This document shows, one piece after another, positions 1 to 27,720 of a stretch of 64,000 bases of DNA. The stretch lies in contig NC_134519.1 of NCBI RefSeq assembly GCF_027942865.1, forward strand, positions 19,998,248 to 20,062,247. Direction: 5' to 3'. A program made the position numbers and the translations under genes. The stretch comes from Odontesthes bonariensis (Eukaryota > Chordata > Actinopteri > Atheriniformes > Atherinopsidae). How positions within the stretch are numbered: position 1 is the first letter of the stretch; each line of letters begins with the position of its first letter. The notes below the pieces were generated by a model. The model saw only the letters and a list, made by a program, of their open reading frames with translations, did no database searches and was not told where the DNA came from.

Positions 1-77
1 CAAGAAGTAGAGAGACTGATTGTCAAAGTTATCTGATATATACTGAGATGAAGTTGCTTACGTGTGTACATGTGCAG

Positions 78-15647
<15,570 letters not shown>

Positions 15648-15892
15648 TCAGATCCATGTTGATGTTTCTTATATTTGTAGAGGTCCGGCCTAGATGCTTG
15701 TGTTTCTAACGTTAGTGATGTGAGTGTATGAGAGAGCGTGTGAGAAAATGCCTGTTGAAGAGATAAAGCTGGTTTTATTTTGTATCTGTGTTACAGTCAA
15801 CAGATCCCTTGTTAAGAACAAAATCTACAACCCTTTTCTGGCTTTCTGGTCTATGTTTGTTTTTTTTGTTTTTTTTCAATTGAAAACATTAA

Positions 15893-16547
15893 AGGATAAG
15901 ACCGGTTTTTTGACATTGGGCCCTTGATTTCACATTATAACATGATGTTCTACTCACCCCTGCTTGTTGTTGAACATTTGGAGCTGTTCCGAAGATATTC
16001 GAGAGGCGTCTGGCTGCTCTCTTGAGATATTCGGCCATGAAACGGTTTCCTATGGGCAAGCTTATACAGGCACAAACTATGCTTTTTATAATTTATTAAT
16101 TACTGTACATTAGCACTGATAACGTGGAGGTGCGTCGCTTACTTAAAAAAATCCGGGTTATTGTAATTTTGATTTTTTTGTCGTAAAGTGGGTGTTACTG
16201 ATGTCCTCGTCGTGCTACTGCCACAGACAGCCCACAGACCTGCTGCCTATTTATTCATTCGGCTAAAATTCAAAATTAGTAACCCGGATTTTTTTAAGTA
16301 AGCGACGCACCTCCACGTTATTAGTGCTAGTGTAGAGTAATTAATAAATTATAAACAGCATAGTTTGTGCCTGTATAAGCTTGCCCATAGGAAACCGTTT
16401 CATGGCCGAATATCTCAAGAGAGCAGCCAGACGCCTCGCGAATATCTTCGGAACAGCTCCAAATGACCAACAACAAGCAGGGGTGAGTAGAACATCATGT
16501 TATAATGTGAAATCAAGGGCCCAATGTCAAAAAACCGGTCTTATCCT
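15893..16547. mobile_element. Long foldback (palindromic) MITE flanked by TTAA
   Basis: The left arm (15893 to about 16172) and right arm (about 16266 to 16547) are reverse complements over roughly 280 bp with only scattered mismatches, around a ~93-bp spacer. Ends are AGGATAAGACCGG and CCGGTCTTATCCT. TTAA is present directly outside both ends (15889-15892 and 16548-16551), the target-site signature of piggyBac- or Kolobok-type elements. There is no transposase frame, so it is non-autonomous. Low divergence between the arms suggests a young insertion or arm homogenisation. Confidence 0.85.
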
Positions 16548-18010
16548 TTAATATTTCAGGCATCAAAGTTTGTTCACACACATTAGAAAATCTCACTGCA
16601 AATTTTTTTTTATAAAGCGCTTTTCTCCGCATATGCAGTTTAAAGATGAAATATGTTCATGGCTTTAAAAAAAATCAGAGGGTGTGTTTACAAAGAAGAG
16701 CTCCTTACTTTTCCCTGAGGCTTGAGGCTGCAGTAGCTGCTCCTCATGTATAACACCCGAACATCTGAAGTGTTGTTGGGCGAGTTGCAATGTTTTTGAC
16801 ACTTTGTTTTTAAGTGTTCATTTGGGAAACTAACAATGTCCCTGGGGTGCAATGGTGAGCAGGTGGAGAAACTCTTCGCAAGGTCAGTTTAATAGCTGTT
16901 GGTATGTTACAGTCCTATCACAACAATATTCAGTTTCACATCCAAAAAGTCTTTTCAATACCCCTATTTTTTTTTAACCAATGAGGGTTAGTATGACGCT
17001 GCGGCTCACTGTGTTTTCAGTTGTTTTTAAATGACAGTGGTGTTTTACGGTAAACAGGCGCTGCCACTAAATGTCATTTAAAAAAAAAAAAATCAACTGA
17101 GGCACCCGTTTGATCGGCCGAATAGAAATAACCCTACATAACATTAATGTACTGGGTTTGTTTGTGAAGTTAATTGTGCGTAAATCAAACACTTGTTGAA
17201 TGAACATAAATAAAAAAAAAAAAACATGACAATTTCCACACATCAACATGAGGAAGTTCTGTTGTTTCAGCTCGATATATTTGGGTTGGGTCAGCTTAAT
17301 GTTGGAGGGTTAATCCAACTTATTTGCTCAGGTATTTGGTTGGTTGAACTAATTTTACATTTCTTGTTGAATAAACCAGCATAGTTTTTTTGAAACGTTG
17401 TTTCAGTAAGATCCATTTTTAATTATTCAACAAGACTGACACAAGCAATACAACATACTTACATACATACAAGAACCGTGTGGTTTAATTTCACTGAAGG
17501 GTCTAACTGATGCAGAGTTAAATGGGACTATACTTCTGAGGAGAAAATATTTGCATTCAGTAAAAATATCACTCTGAAATAACACAAGGTTGTAACAAAG
17601 AATGTTTGAGGTTTGTACTACACAATCAGGAATCAGAAAATCAGGAAACTAAATTCTAGTCAACACTATGGAACCAGAGAGCGGCCTTGCCAGCAATGAT
17701 TTATATTGATGCTGTTATCTTGAGATTGTGAGCTCATAATTCTCTTCTCTCGAGATAACACAGCATGTTTTTGTGCAATAAGTTGATTCATCTCATTTTT
17801 ACAAGAAATTGGTCTTTTGTTATTTCAAAATCATATATCATGCGATCGACATTAATATGATGTCATGTTTTTGTTTATTTATCCATTTTTATGCTCAATA
17901 AACAAGTTAAAAAATTTTTTTTTAAAGTTAAGTTTAGTGAAGTTTTTTTTTTTAATTGGGAATTGTTGACAATAAAAACATATAAAACATCACCAGCTTT
18001 TACTTTTTAC

Positions 18011-18030
18011 GTGTGTGTGTGTGTGTGTGT
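18011..18030. repeat. (GT)10 microsatellite
   Basis: Ten uninterrupted GT units between the clcn2 and fam131a 3' flanks. Confidence 0.95.
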
Positions 18031-19900
18031 TTTGTAGATGTCGGAGTGTTTTTGTGTGTGAAAGAGTGACTTTCCTTTCCAAATCTGGTCCTGATTTCAT
18101 TTGCCAAAGTAAAGATCCTGTTGGCTTGATGCCAAACAGTAGTAGGATAGAAATGAGTCACACGCAAATAATGTAGAGTAAAAATAAAAGCAGCAAATAA
18201 TAAAGAAAGCACAGAAGAACAATGAATTGATTCAGATGAGCACAAGATTGTTTGAATTAAAAACTACCTATTCACTAGCGCTGGACTAATATGTGTTAGA
18301 GACTCTGAATAAATGGTTTCTAATCAGATAGAGAGGTGTTTATGTGTGAGCTGATATGCAATAAATTTACATTAATAATGCAGTGAAGATTAAGTTGAGA
18401 CTGCATTATTTATAACACTCAGCAGTTGCATGTCACAACATATTCTTATCAGAATATTTCTTTATTTTACTATCTTATATTAATATACATATTAGTCCCT
18501 AACGTCTACTATCAGCTGGGATCTATATAGACAATGACAAAGGCAGCTTTCAAAGGTCCCCAAAGCTTAGTACAGGGCTCTACCTAACAACGAAGCACAT
18601 TGTAATTACCATATCATTTACTGCTCATGTCGCCTTGTTTGGCATTACAGAGGCAGGTTTAATGAGGTCAATGCAGACAACTTCTGCCACTGTGTGCGAG
18701 TTTGATGTGTTTTTAGTGTGATAGAGGTTCGACACTTTAGCTCTGAGTTATGGGAAAATATCGGCTGTTGTAAGAGCACACGCATAAAAACGCCAACACG
18801 GACACATGCTGTGCCTGCAGATAATTAACGTGTCTTTATGACACAGACCACTTTTTATAGTCTGGCCTCCAATTCAGTGCCAAGAGATGCGTCTTCTGTA
18901 CGAAGCCCCAAAAAGGGTTGTAGAGCAAAGGGTGCGTGAGTACTTGTTATGACCTTCACATGGATGTATTTTTGCTTCATGCAACAGATTTGAGCCATAT
19001 TTCAATCCTATGTGATATCACCGCAGCACACCAAACTAAGCTCTTTATCTTTTTCTATTATTTTTTTCTGTCTGTGTAAACAGTTGTACATTTACTGTCT
19101 TAATGTTTTGGTTGCATATAGAATGTGCCGTAGAGCTTGCCATATAATGTATAAGGAATTAAATGTAGAATGCATATAAGCTATTTTGCAGCGTATCTAG
19201 TTAAGCAATAAGTCTGTAGTATCTCCCTTTATATGGCACTGGCCTGTATATGCTTTGTATATATGAATATATATGGATGGGAATCACCTACATGCGATTG
19301 TACAGAGAAGTATTATGGATTTGAAATCAGCCGCCACTGTTATTTTTCAGAGTACATGAAATTGTTTTTGTACAAAAGTGAATGATTCAATTTAAAGCAA
19401 AACATATAAAAGATCGGTGTGAATTTTGTGTTTTGTTCTTCCTTCCGTGTTCACGCTTTGTTTGTTGATGTGCAAAAAAAAAAATACAAAACACAGAATG
19501 TTGTTTTAAAAAAATCATATTTATAGATGCAGGACATTCAGGCTTTCCATATCAAACCCACATGATACAGCATGACCCGGAAAAGAAACAACACTACAAA
19601 ATATCCATAGAAAAACAACTCAGTAGCAACACATGACTCTTCACGAAAATGTACAAATCTCAGTTTTAACAACAGCATTACATTCTGGATGAACTCTCCG
19701 ACATGTATACTGTTTAGGGCAGCAATATACAGTGGGATGACATCAGTGAAAGGTTTGAGGGACGAGGGACAGAAGGCTGCGAGCAGAGCAGAGACGAGGA
19801 AGAGGAAGAGGAGGAGAGAGGTTTACGACGTAAGCTGAATAGATTATGTCATATCAGAAACCAACACAGGCTCAAAGAGGACATAAAGATGGACGACACA

Positions 19901-22900
19901 TCACATCAAATACTCCTTCTCCTCCTTCTTCTCTTCCTCTTCCTCTGTCTCTTCTCTTTCCTCTTCTTCGTCAAATGACGCCACTCCAGAGGATGCCCGG
20001 TCAGAGAAGAAGCCCCTTGGGCTGCAGTGCCAAACCCGGACCTCATGAAACACGCTGCCTTCCTCCTCCTCGTCCTCCTCGTCCTCCTCTCCAGGAGACT
20101 CGGAGTGAGAGGTGGAGTAGCAGGAGTCGTACCTGCTGCTCCTCCCCCGAGGCCTCCACTCCGGCTTGTTGTAGACGCAGACCTCACTGTGCTGCTCCTG
20201 CAAAGGAGCCAGATGCTCCTCAAGCCTCTCCTCCTCCTCCAGGAACGGACTCATGCAGTCACCGGGTAAAGTGGGCGAGCCCGTCTGGGATGAATATAGG
20301 TCATTGTGAGCTGTAGGCCTATCACAGAGACTGCTGTTGGTGGAGCCCATGCTACAGTCGGGGGGTGGTGCCTCGCCACCTTGAGAATCCGGCTGGCATG
20401 GCTCTCCGCTGATATGACTGGATGTGGCGGCGTCTGAAGGAGGAGTAAAGAGTCAGAACACCTGGATGTGGATATTTTAATGGGTTGGGGGTGGGAAAAT
20501 GAGGGGCTGTGTCAATGAGAATGCATGAGAATGATAATCGTCGTGACTTGAAGTGAAAAAAATGGTGAAGATGGAGATACCTGAGGTCTGGCTGGACAAG
20601 ATGTGAGTCTGTCCGTTGGAGTGGAAGTCTTCATCATTGAAGTCTTCGTCCTCATCATCATCCAAAGACGCCCAGGCACGCAGTTTGGCCTCAGCGATGG
20701 CAAACTGCTCAGCCACACCTATAAGGAACACAGGTCAAGTAATTGAATGTTCTCTAATGACATACTAAGTCAGTACATTTTTCCACAATTAGAAGATGTG
20801 TTTAGATAAGGTCACGCCTGATCAGTATGCTGATATTTTGAAATAATTCCATAATCTATTTGAAATTGTGGCCCAAATAGATTTTTTAGGTGTGATTAGC
20901 TTGACTGACATGCCTGGGAGCCAATGGGAGTGACTGATAAGCCCTGTGGAGTAGACAGGTAGGGATATCTGGTCACTCCGGATGAACGCACTTAATTGTG
21001 AGTCATGACTTTTTTGATTTTGTCATGTTTGTGAGTATGGAAAGTAATGCATGCATTCCCCAGACAGTTTTGATGTTTGCCATCTTGTCCTAATCAGCTT
21101 TTGAACACATATTTTTTTAAACATTTGTCCATGCTGGTTTAGATGCTTTGCTGCTGGAATGATTTCAGCTGATAACTTTTTACATATGTTATGATGCATA
21201 ATAATGGCAATGGGAAAATTGTTTGTATGTTGGTGCGGTTGATAGAGCTTTCCAAAACCCAAGTAATGCCTGGAACAAGACCCCAAATCCAGATGAGTTT
21301 AAAAGAAGATATCTAGGATGCAGGAGCAAAATGGTGACATGGATGGAGGAAGTTCAAACCATGCAATCACTGGCAGATAAAATGGACGAGCTTGGAGTGC
21401 TGAAAAGGACCCAGCAGGAATATCAGGAGGGCAATATTTGTTTCACTTAGACCTAGCTACAGGAACAGCTCTTAATACTCAGCTTTAAGACTAAACTGCA
21501 GACAGAGAGATAATGAACTGTTGTTTGTGAGTTTGTATCCATGTTATCTACTGAGAGAGTTCACCTGTGTGTGACGTCATCAGCTAAATTGTTGCCAAGT
21601 TACAAAAAACAATATCCCAATCCAATTATGTCAGTCTCTGAAGATTTCTACCACACCTCTCTCTGCAACATTTTACAACTGGTTTCAGTTGGTTTACTTT
21701 GTGATCTACTTATAACAGAAGCATATTTTTTCAAAATAATTTATACTGCAGGAACATAATTTCCTTGTGAGAATCAATAAAGTATTACTGAATTCAATTC
21801 AATTCAATTTTGTTTTTTATTTATTTTTGTTGTAAGCACATTTCTATTTTGTGAAACATTTATTTAACATGCTCCACTAAAAATTCCAATGAAAAAACTT
21901 GGAGAACACTGATAGCTTAGACATATCTACAGTCTTCTAGAAAAGACAGAAACAAGGATGATCAGTGTCAGGCATAGTTTAATACATTTAGAGTTTAAAA
22001 AGGTACTGCATTTGATGGAAATGAATGGACACTCTTAAGAGCTAGATGAGCCATGAACGTTGTTATTTGAGAATAATATATAATATCATTAAGAATACAG
22101 ACATGACTACATCTTTGTCACTATGGGGCCTGATAAAAGTGTATAGGTCACGTATACAACAAGCCCCTGTCTTTGCAATAGACTTAACACTCCTCCTTCA
22201 CATCCAAGTGTGGTGAATATGGCCCCAAACAACACAAAATGGCTACAACCAAATGCACAACGGGAGGCATCTAAATGGCAATTAACAAATCAGCGGGTGA
22301 TATCATGGTGTTTTCGTCCTTTTAAATATACCTCATTGCTTGACAGCTTAGAACGATGAAAGGCTGCACAAGGGCGCTTCAGCCAAACAATTAACTGTCT
22401 CACTGGAATTAACTCCACCAGGCGGCTGGATTCTTATGAGCTTAGTGAGATCTTGAGGCTTTAAGCTGCGTATGTGGCCGAGGTATAATTATTTCAGTGC
22501 CCTACACGGACGAAAGTGAGGCAATCTAAGTGTAACGACAGTCAACAATGGTAGCTGTTCGGGTCATTTTTTATTTTATTTTGAAAAACTTAAAAAAATG
22601 AAAAACCTTTAAAAATTGTAAAACCTCTTTGACCTTCTCCCAATTGACCGCGACAGGAGTTTAGTTCTGAATACTGGCTTTGTTCCTGTGATCTCATTTG
22701 CAGACGCTAATCAGTGATTTCACTTGACAGATGATTCATCCAATAGTCTGCCAAAGATTTTTTTTAGAAGTCCCCGCTTCTTTTCCAAACACTTTCCAAG
22801 GAAAACTTCCCAGATGGCTCTATGAAGCAACCATCTGCTGTGTCAGGTTATATACGAATAATTTAAAGAGATTAACTATTATTATTAATGTCATTCCAAG

Positions 22901-24671
22901 TTCTGTGTTTTCATCAAATAGTTTCTCAGATTCGTCTTTCATCATCTCACATGTGAAGGAAATGACTGAATAATAAGATTTTTGTGCTACCAGTGAGGTG
23001 TGGTGTATTTATCTTTATATGAATCTCTATTTTCACAAGGCTAAAGTAATAGACTCCCTGTCTTTGACAACCTCTCCTTTTGTTTGTTTTTTCTCATTTT
23101 ACAAGTTTTTACAAAACATTTTATCTATGTGAGACATTTTCTGAATCATCCATTTTTATAAATGAGATTAAGGAGAGTTTCATAACGTTATGAATGCACA
23201 TTGAGTTGCCTGTGGTATGAAATGCGCTATATAAATAAAGATTGATTGATTGATTGAACGTACGGATCATTTTATCAATGAAAACCCAATATAATAAAAC
23301 TATCAAAAAACTTACAAACTGTCTAAAATACAATTATTTCTTGTTTCAAACTCACATGGATTCAGCAGGTATTTTCACTTTGAAAAGGACTAAAACAATC
23401 AGTTACCCTTCAATGAAATAATGTTCCAGTCCACGCGCTTCTTTTTTTCTTTGACAAAAAAACACAGTGTACACAGCAAGATTACTTTTGGTATTTTGCT
23501 GTATTAATTAGCTTGTGGAGAGACACAAGACCTTATAATTCATATGATGTACGCTCACCCCGCACCTTACTTTCCTCCCTCTCGCTCTATCTCCTCATCA
23601 AACCACAACAATGTCACTGTCGCCAAATAGGATGAGTCACAGCAAGACAACAGGGACTGCTGTACCGTTGGTGGACAGTGAAGTGCTGTGGGAGAATGTC
23701 TAATAGGCCACCATCTGCTGGCAAGACAAGCCGTCACCCGAGAGACGCCACGGTGGGCGGAGCTCATTGCTGACAGGCGGGTTTGAGGGGATTAGGTGCA
23801 TGACAGAAGGTGGGCACCGGTCACGAGATAATGCTGTGGTTAAATCGTGCTAAGAGGATGCACATGCCAAACAAACAGACATGTGACTTTAAAAAAAACA
23901 AAAAAAACAGCTAGTTTTCCCTCACATTATTTTATACAGTAAAACCACAAATACCTGCAGCAAACCGAGCTTCCTTCTCCCCTTCTGTCAGATGGCAGTA
24001 GGAGTTGAAGTGGGACTGGGCGCCTGGTGGAGGGGCTGCAGGTTTTGGCCAACCCTTCCATTCAATGAGGTGGGCAACCCGGCCCTGAGCCAGCGAAGTG
24101 GGCTTTGTCACATGATCCCTCACTGCCTGAGAGATCCCTGGACACGGAGAAGTAAAGGTCAGAGTCTGACGTTTGAAGTCACAGTGCAGCAACACAAAAA
24201 TCAAAAAGGGCATTTCACCATTCAAGGAGGATCTGGCGAGCGCTGCAAACTCATGGATGCCGACACTTTTCCTTGAGTCTGCAGGAGATTTTCCTGACTT
24301 CGGAATCATTTCACTCTCCTCAAATTTCACCTGCAAGACATGAGATCTTAGACTCACTCTATGTTGTTTGTTTGTTGGTTTTGGCGAATACACAAAAATA
24401 CACAGCTGTTCCTTAATTTGCATGTCACTTCTTGTAAAACAGTAAAGGTTTACTGCCTACACTGCACAGTTTTATGAGAGAGACGTTCAAATAGCATCAA
24501 AGATTTTTTTTTTTAAATGAGGCACAGGAAAAAACACTAAACAAACCGCAGACATGGACTCCTTGTCGAGAGAAACGCTTCACCTCAAGTTTAAATTAGA
24601 AATTTTCCTACCTCTTCCTCTTCCTCTCTCTGTCTCTCCATTCTTTCATCGCTCCTGATGCTCAGCCGCAT
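19901..24671 (-). CDS. fam131a: FAM131A family protein, 341 aa
   Basis: Function of the FAM131 family is not established. Coding exons in transcript order: 24671-24612, 24330-24219, 24137-23955, 20718-20581, 20433-19901. Every border has GT/AG on the minus strand, and the phases join to 341 aa. The start is [14 protein letters not shown] at 24671; it is the only ATG in the exon that leads into the family core. The core is diagnostic: [55 protein letters not shown] and [15 protein letters not shown]. The tail carries [14 protein letters not shown], close to the mammalian FAM131A tail (ASSGVVSLDEDE), and ends in a glutamate-rich stretch. FAM131A is preferred over B and C by this tail and by clcn2/eif4g1 synteny. 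The N-terminus differs from human and may have alternative upstream exons. Confidence 0.92.
21200..21810 (+). repeat. Internally deleted LINE remnant, fam131a intron
   Basis: The plus-strand reading 21223-21450 contains [17 protein letters not shown] and [16 protein letters not shown] followed by ICFT. This resembles the start of an apurinic-endonuclease ORF2 in some fish LINEs, where the next motif is CFTETWL. The frame stops there, and the sequence then runs to a LINE-like 3' end at about 21770-21810 (gaatcaataaagtattactg followed by attca repeats). Family membership is inferred from this pattern and needs a database search. Confidence 0.45.
23200..23259 (+). repeat. Retroelement tail with ATTG repeat
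   Basis: gagttgcctgtggtatgaaa, then gcgctatataaataaag and four attg units: the same tail as 3880-3943 in reverse. It is a short 3'-end insertion inside the fam131a intron. Confidence 0.6.
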
Positions 24672-25799
24672 TGTGAACACGAGGAGATGGTGTCACAGTG
24701 CAGTAAACCAGCACAACTAAACATCACAGCTTGAGTGTATTGGTTTAAACCACAGGGCAGACAGGCAGACAGCTATGCCCTAAATTTACTGCACAGATGC
24801 TTCTAAAGCCCCAGTAAGCCGGTGAAACCGGTTTGAATGGTTGGGGTGGAGGGCGGCGAGGGCAATGGTGACAGTCTCCATTTGAGTGGGCAAACATATG
24901 GCATGTGACCAGCCCTGGGTAAGCAGCTCCAGCCAGGCCTGCTCATCACATAGCTGCTGATTAAAAGTGATAGTGCTACCTAATGAACTCCATGCCCAAA
25001 ACAAACACACATGACCGAGCAGATCAAAAGGCTCGGCCAAATCTGTGGCTACAGCTGCTGAAGCACAAGACAGATTTTGGAATATGTCTTATTTTCTTTT
25101 GTTTTGGGTGGGTGCAACTTTAAACAAGCACGAAAGATGTTGCCTGAGCACACGTGCACGACTTGACAGATATTCTTAAGCAGATTGACTCCCAAAGAAG
25201 CTAAGAAAGAAAAAGCCTCTGACAGTGGTTAAAGGCTTACATTAAAGACAAGCAAGACAGTAAATGTGTGTCAGTGACACTGGGACGGGGGTGATATGAA
25301 GGTGCAAACAGCTTTTCTAGCCCATGTGACAGTCATCGCTCCACAGAGGAGAGCCTGATCTTCACAACACACCTGTGAGACGTCACTCTGCTGAACGCTG
25401 ATAAACACATGCTCAGCGTGTGAAAGCTCTGAAAGGCTCCCTATTGAGATTCAGGCACACAGATTTCAGCACCGCGGACAGCTAACCTCCTCAATAACAT
25501 AAAGACAATAAACTTGATACATGGACATCTGCCTCTACCTTAATCTACCACTGCTGTCACTGCTAGAAATTAGGATTTTAGTAGGTCACATGCATATAAG
25601 CAGCATTTGTGCTGTATAACAGTGATTCCTTCCGTCCATTTTAATTTGTCTTGCCTGAAAGTGAACGTATGTCATATGTCTGAAAGATTATACATGCACA
25701 AAATTGTTGAAGAATAATGTTGTGCACCATTAACCATAAACATGACATGTTAAAGCCTTCCTAAACACCCATTTACAGCACAGCGTTTCTTTTGGCTGT

Positions 25800-26360
25800 G
25801 TCTTTCACTGTTTGTGTTTCATTTCCACTGAGTTTTAGTTATTCATTTTGAAATAATTGTCTCTTTGCAGTAATTTTGCGTCATTTTAGTTGTTCTGCTG
25901 TATTTGTATCTTTGTGGCAATTTTTGTTCCTCTGTAATATTTTGTCATTTGGAGTGTCATACTGGTCATACTCATCTTTATATACGTTTCGTGTTTCGTT
26001 AACTCTTTTGGTGATTTTGTGTTTCAAACTGACTATTTTCTACTCAATGTATTTTTGTTCCTATTTTTAATCATTTTGTTATCATACTGCTTATTTTGTA
26101 TGTAAATGTTTCGTGCCTCATTGTTATATTTACATGTCTTATTGCGTGTGTCATCTTGTGTCTCTATTTGGACATGACTTGTCTCATTAGTCATTTTCTT
26201 CTTCTTACAAATGAGGTGTTTCCTTGTATTAATCATGTGTGTCCTTGGAATCATTTTGTGATCTCTGTGGAAATGTTTTTTTTTCTGTATTTGGGATTAA
26301 GTTGTGTCTCATTTGTGCTTCTCTGCTATCCTTTTTGTCTATTTGTGGTTACGTGACCTT
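25800..26360 (+). repeat. Degenerate minisatellite of tcattttgt-type words
   Basis: Words such as tcattttg, tttgtgtttc, tgtttc and tgtctc recur every 25-45 bases without exact periodicity. Reverse-complement versions (caaaatgaccacaaa) occur at 57120-57230 and 58060-58290. The long open frame here (26096-26356, F/C/L-rich) is a by-product of this composition. Confidence 0.6.
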
Positions 26361-27525
26361 CTCTCTCCAAGAATAAATGTAAAATAAATTTAGTTAACAA
26401 AATCCCTCTTGACCCAAGATTTCTCTTGGGATCCACAGGAAGGTCCTGGGCTTATGTGGGTCATTTGATTTCAGTTTGTTGTCTCTCTCATCCTGTTGCT
26501 GCGTTTGATTAATCAGGGCATAAGGCAAAAAATAAGATGAAGATGTAACCAATGTTTTTTATTCAAGTGATTGATGGTTGAAGGCAGTCAATAAAAATAT
26601 CTTTCATTCTGCAATTCAGGTTTATGGGGATTATGCTATTATTGTAAATTCTGCTTTTGTGGGTTTTTAATGTATTTGCTGATATCATCCAAAAACTATC
26701 ATGAATGTTTACCCTTTTTCACACCTTTACTATTATAGACCAATTAATGGACAGAGTAATAACAGACACTGACATGATGTGGCCACTCTGGAGCTGTGAG
26801 TGTGATGCTGTCGTTCTTAAAAACACATATTTCACCTTGGATTCAAACCCTCCGCTGAATCTGATAAATGCATCTTCTTAATCCAAACAAACCATATTGT
26901 TGCGGTTAAGTTGCTACATGTGTTTTTTTATCTTTTTTTTCCCATGAGTTGTTTGGATCATTTTGTCCTCTCTCTGCAGACAAACACAAGAGTGTGACTT
27001 ATTGACTAAACATGGGCTCTCTTAACAGGGGTGATGTCTCGTCTGGCACCTCCAGAGACTGTGATTGTGACTTATATGACCAACAAGTGGAATCGAGTGA
27101 AGTCAAGTCTGCCTGCAACCAAACATCCTCAGCTCTGTGTGAATGGAGGAAGCTGCAGTGCTGAGAAGCGGGTTTTTTTTCTCCTCCAGAAATGGTGCAT
27201 TCAAGCAAAAGAAGCGGCACGCTGACGACTGAATAACCCCCCCACACCCCCCCCAACCCCCCGCCATTGATGACACCAAGTCTGTAGCCTGCAATTATGG
27301 AGGAAAAAAGGGCACAAGAGGCGCGGATGCAGCAGCAGCAGCAGATCTACTGGAAATCTCTGAAGTCTTAATCTGCATACCAATAGCTCCATACCTGCAT
27401 CAAATAAACACCACGGAAATACCAAAATCCCGTGCCCTTTATAAGCACCTCCACAGCTCTGACGATGCTCGTGCGCCTCTAATTATTTCCTTCCCAGCGA
27501 CTCTCTCTCGGTACCTTGTACCTAC

Positions 27526-27720
27526 CTGGAAGTCGGATCGCGGAGGCTCATGATAATACGCTTAATTGTCTCCAATCCGATCAACAGGGCGGTTTGTCCT
27601 CCAGCTGCGGAGTCTGCAGTTGAGCATCAATGGCCCACAGGCGGCGGAAACATCTTCCAAACTCCAGGATTACATCTCCGGCTCAGACGCACCATTTGTT
27701 GCTCGGTATATGGGTTACAT
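27526..27720 (-). promoter_or_regulatory. fam131a: Possible upstream first exon and promoter of fam131a
   Basis: On the minus strand a GC-rich stretch ends in an ATG-containing segment (MSLRDPTS) directly before a strong donor, ag|gtaggtac, at 27525-27524. It faces the fam131a coding exons ~2.9 kb downstream and nothing else on that strand. The phase does not join cleanly to 24330 or 24671, so it may be 5' untranslated or need an unseen exon. The 5' boundary is arbitrary. Confidence 0.3.

Larger units (their letters stand above)
15648..19900. other. Convergent 3' flanks of clcn2 and fam131a
   Basis: clcn2 (plus) and fam131a (minus) end tail-to-tail here. An ATTAAA hexamer at 15888-15893 is a possible early clcn2 poly(A) signal, and further AATAAA words occur near 17895 and 18367. 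The foldback element at 15893-16547 and a GT microsatellite at 18011-18030 are the only structured features. The minus-strand frame at 18000-18245 ends in repeated HT codons from the microsatellite and is not a gene. Transcript ends cannot be placed. Confidence 0.5.
20719..23954. other. fam131a intron with retroelement debris
   Basis: Separates the EARFAAG and [11 protein letters not shown] exons. It contains the LINE remnant at 21200-21810 and the tail at 23200-23259. The minus-strand frame at 23567-23767 has no recognisable domain. Nothing else was recognised. Confidence 0.45.

Noticed and set aside
19846..20316. Long plus-strand open frame rich in P/S/R over the fam131a terminal exon
   Set aside because: Antisense shadow of the glutamate-rich fam131a coding exon; no domain and no splice context on the plus strand.
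26096..26356. Plus-strand open frame rich in F, C and L
   Set aside because: Product of the tttgt/tcattt minisatellite composition; no start context, domain or splice sites.
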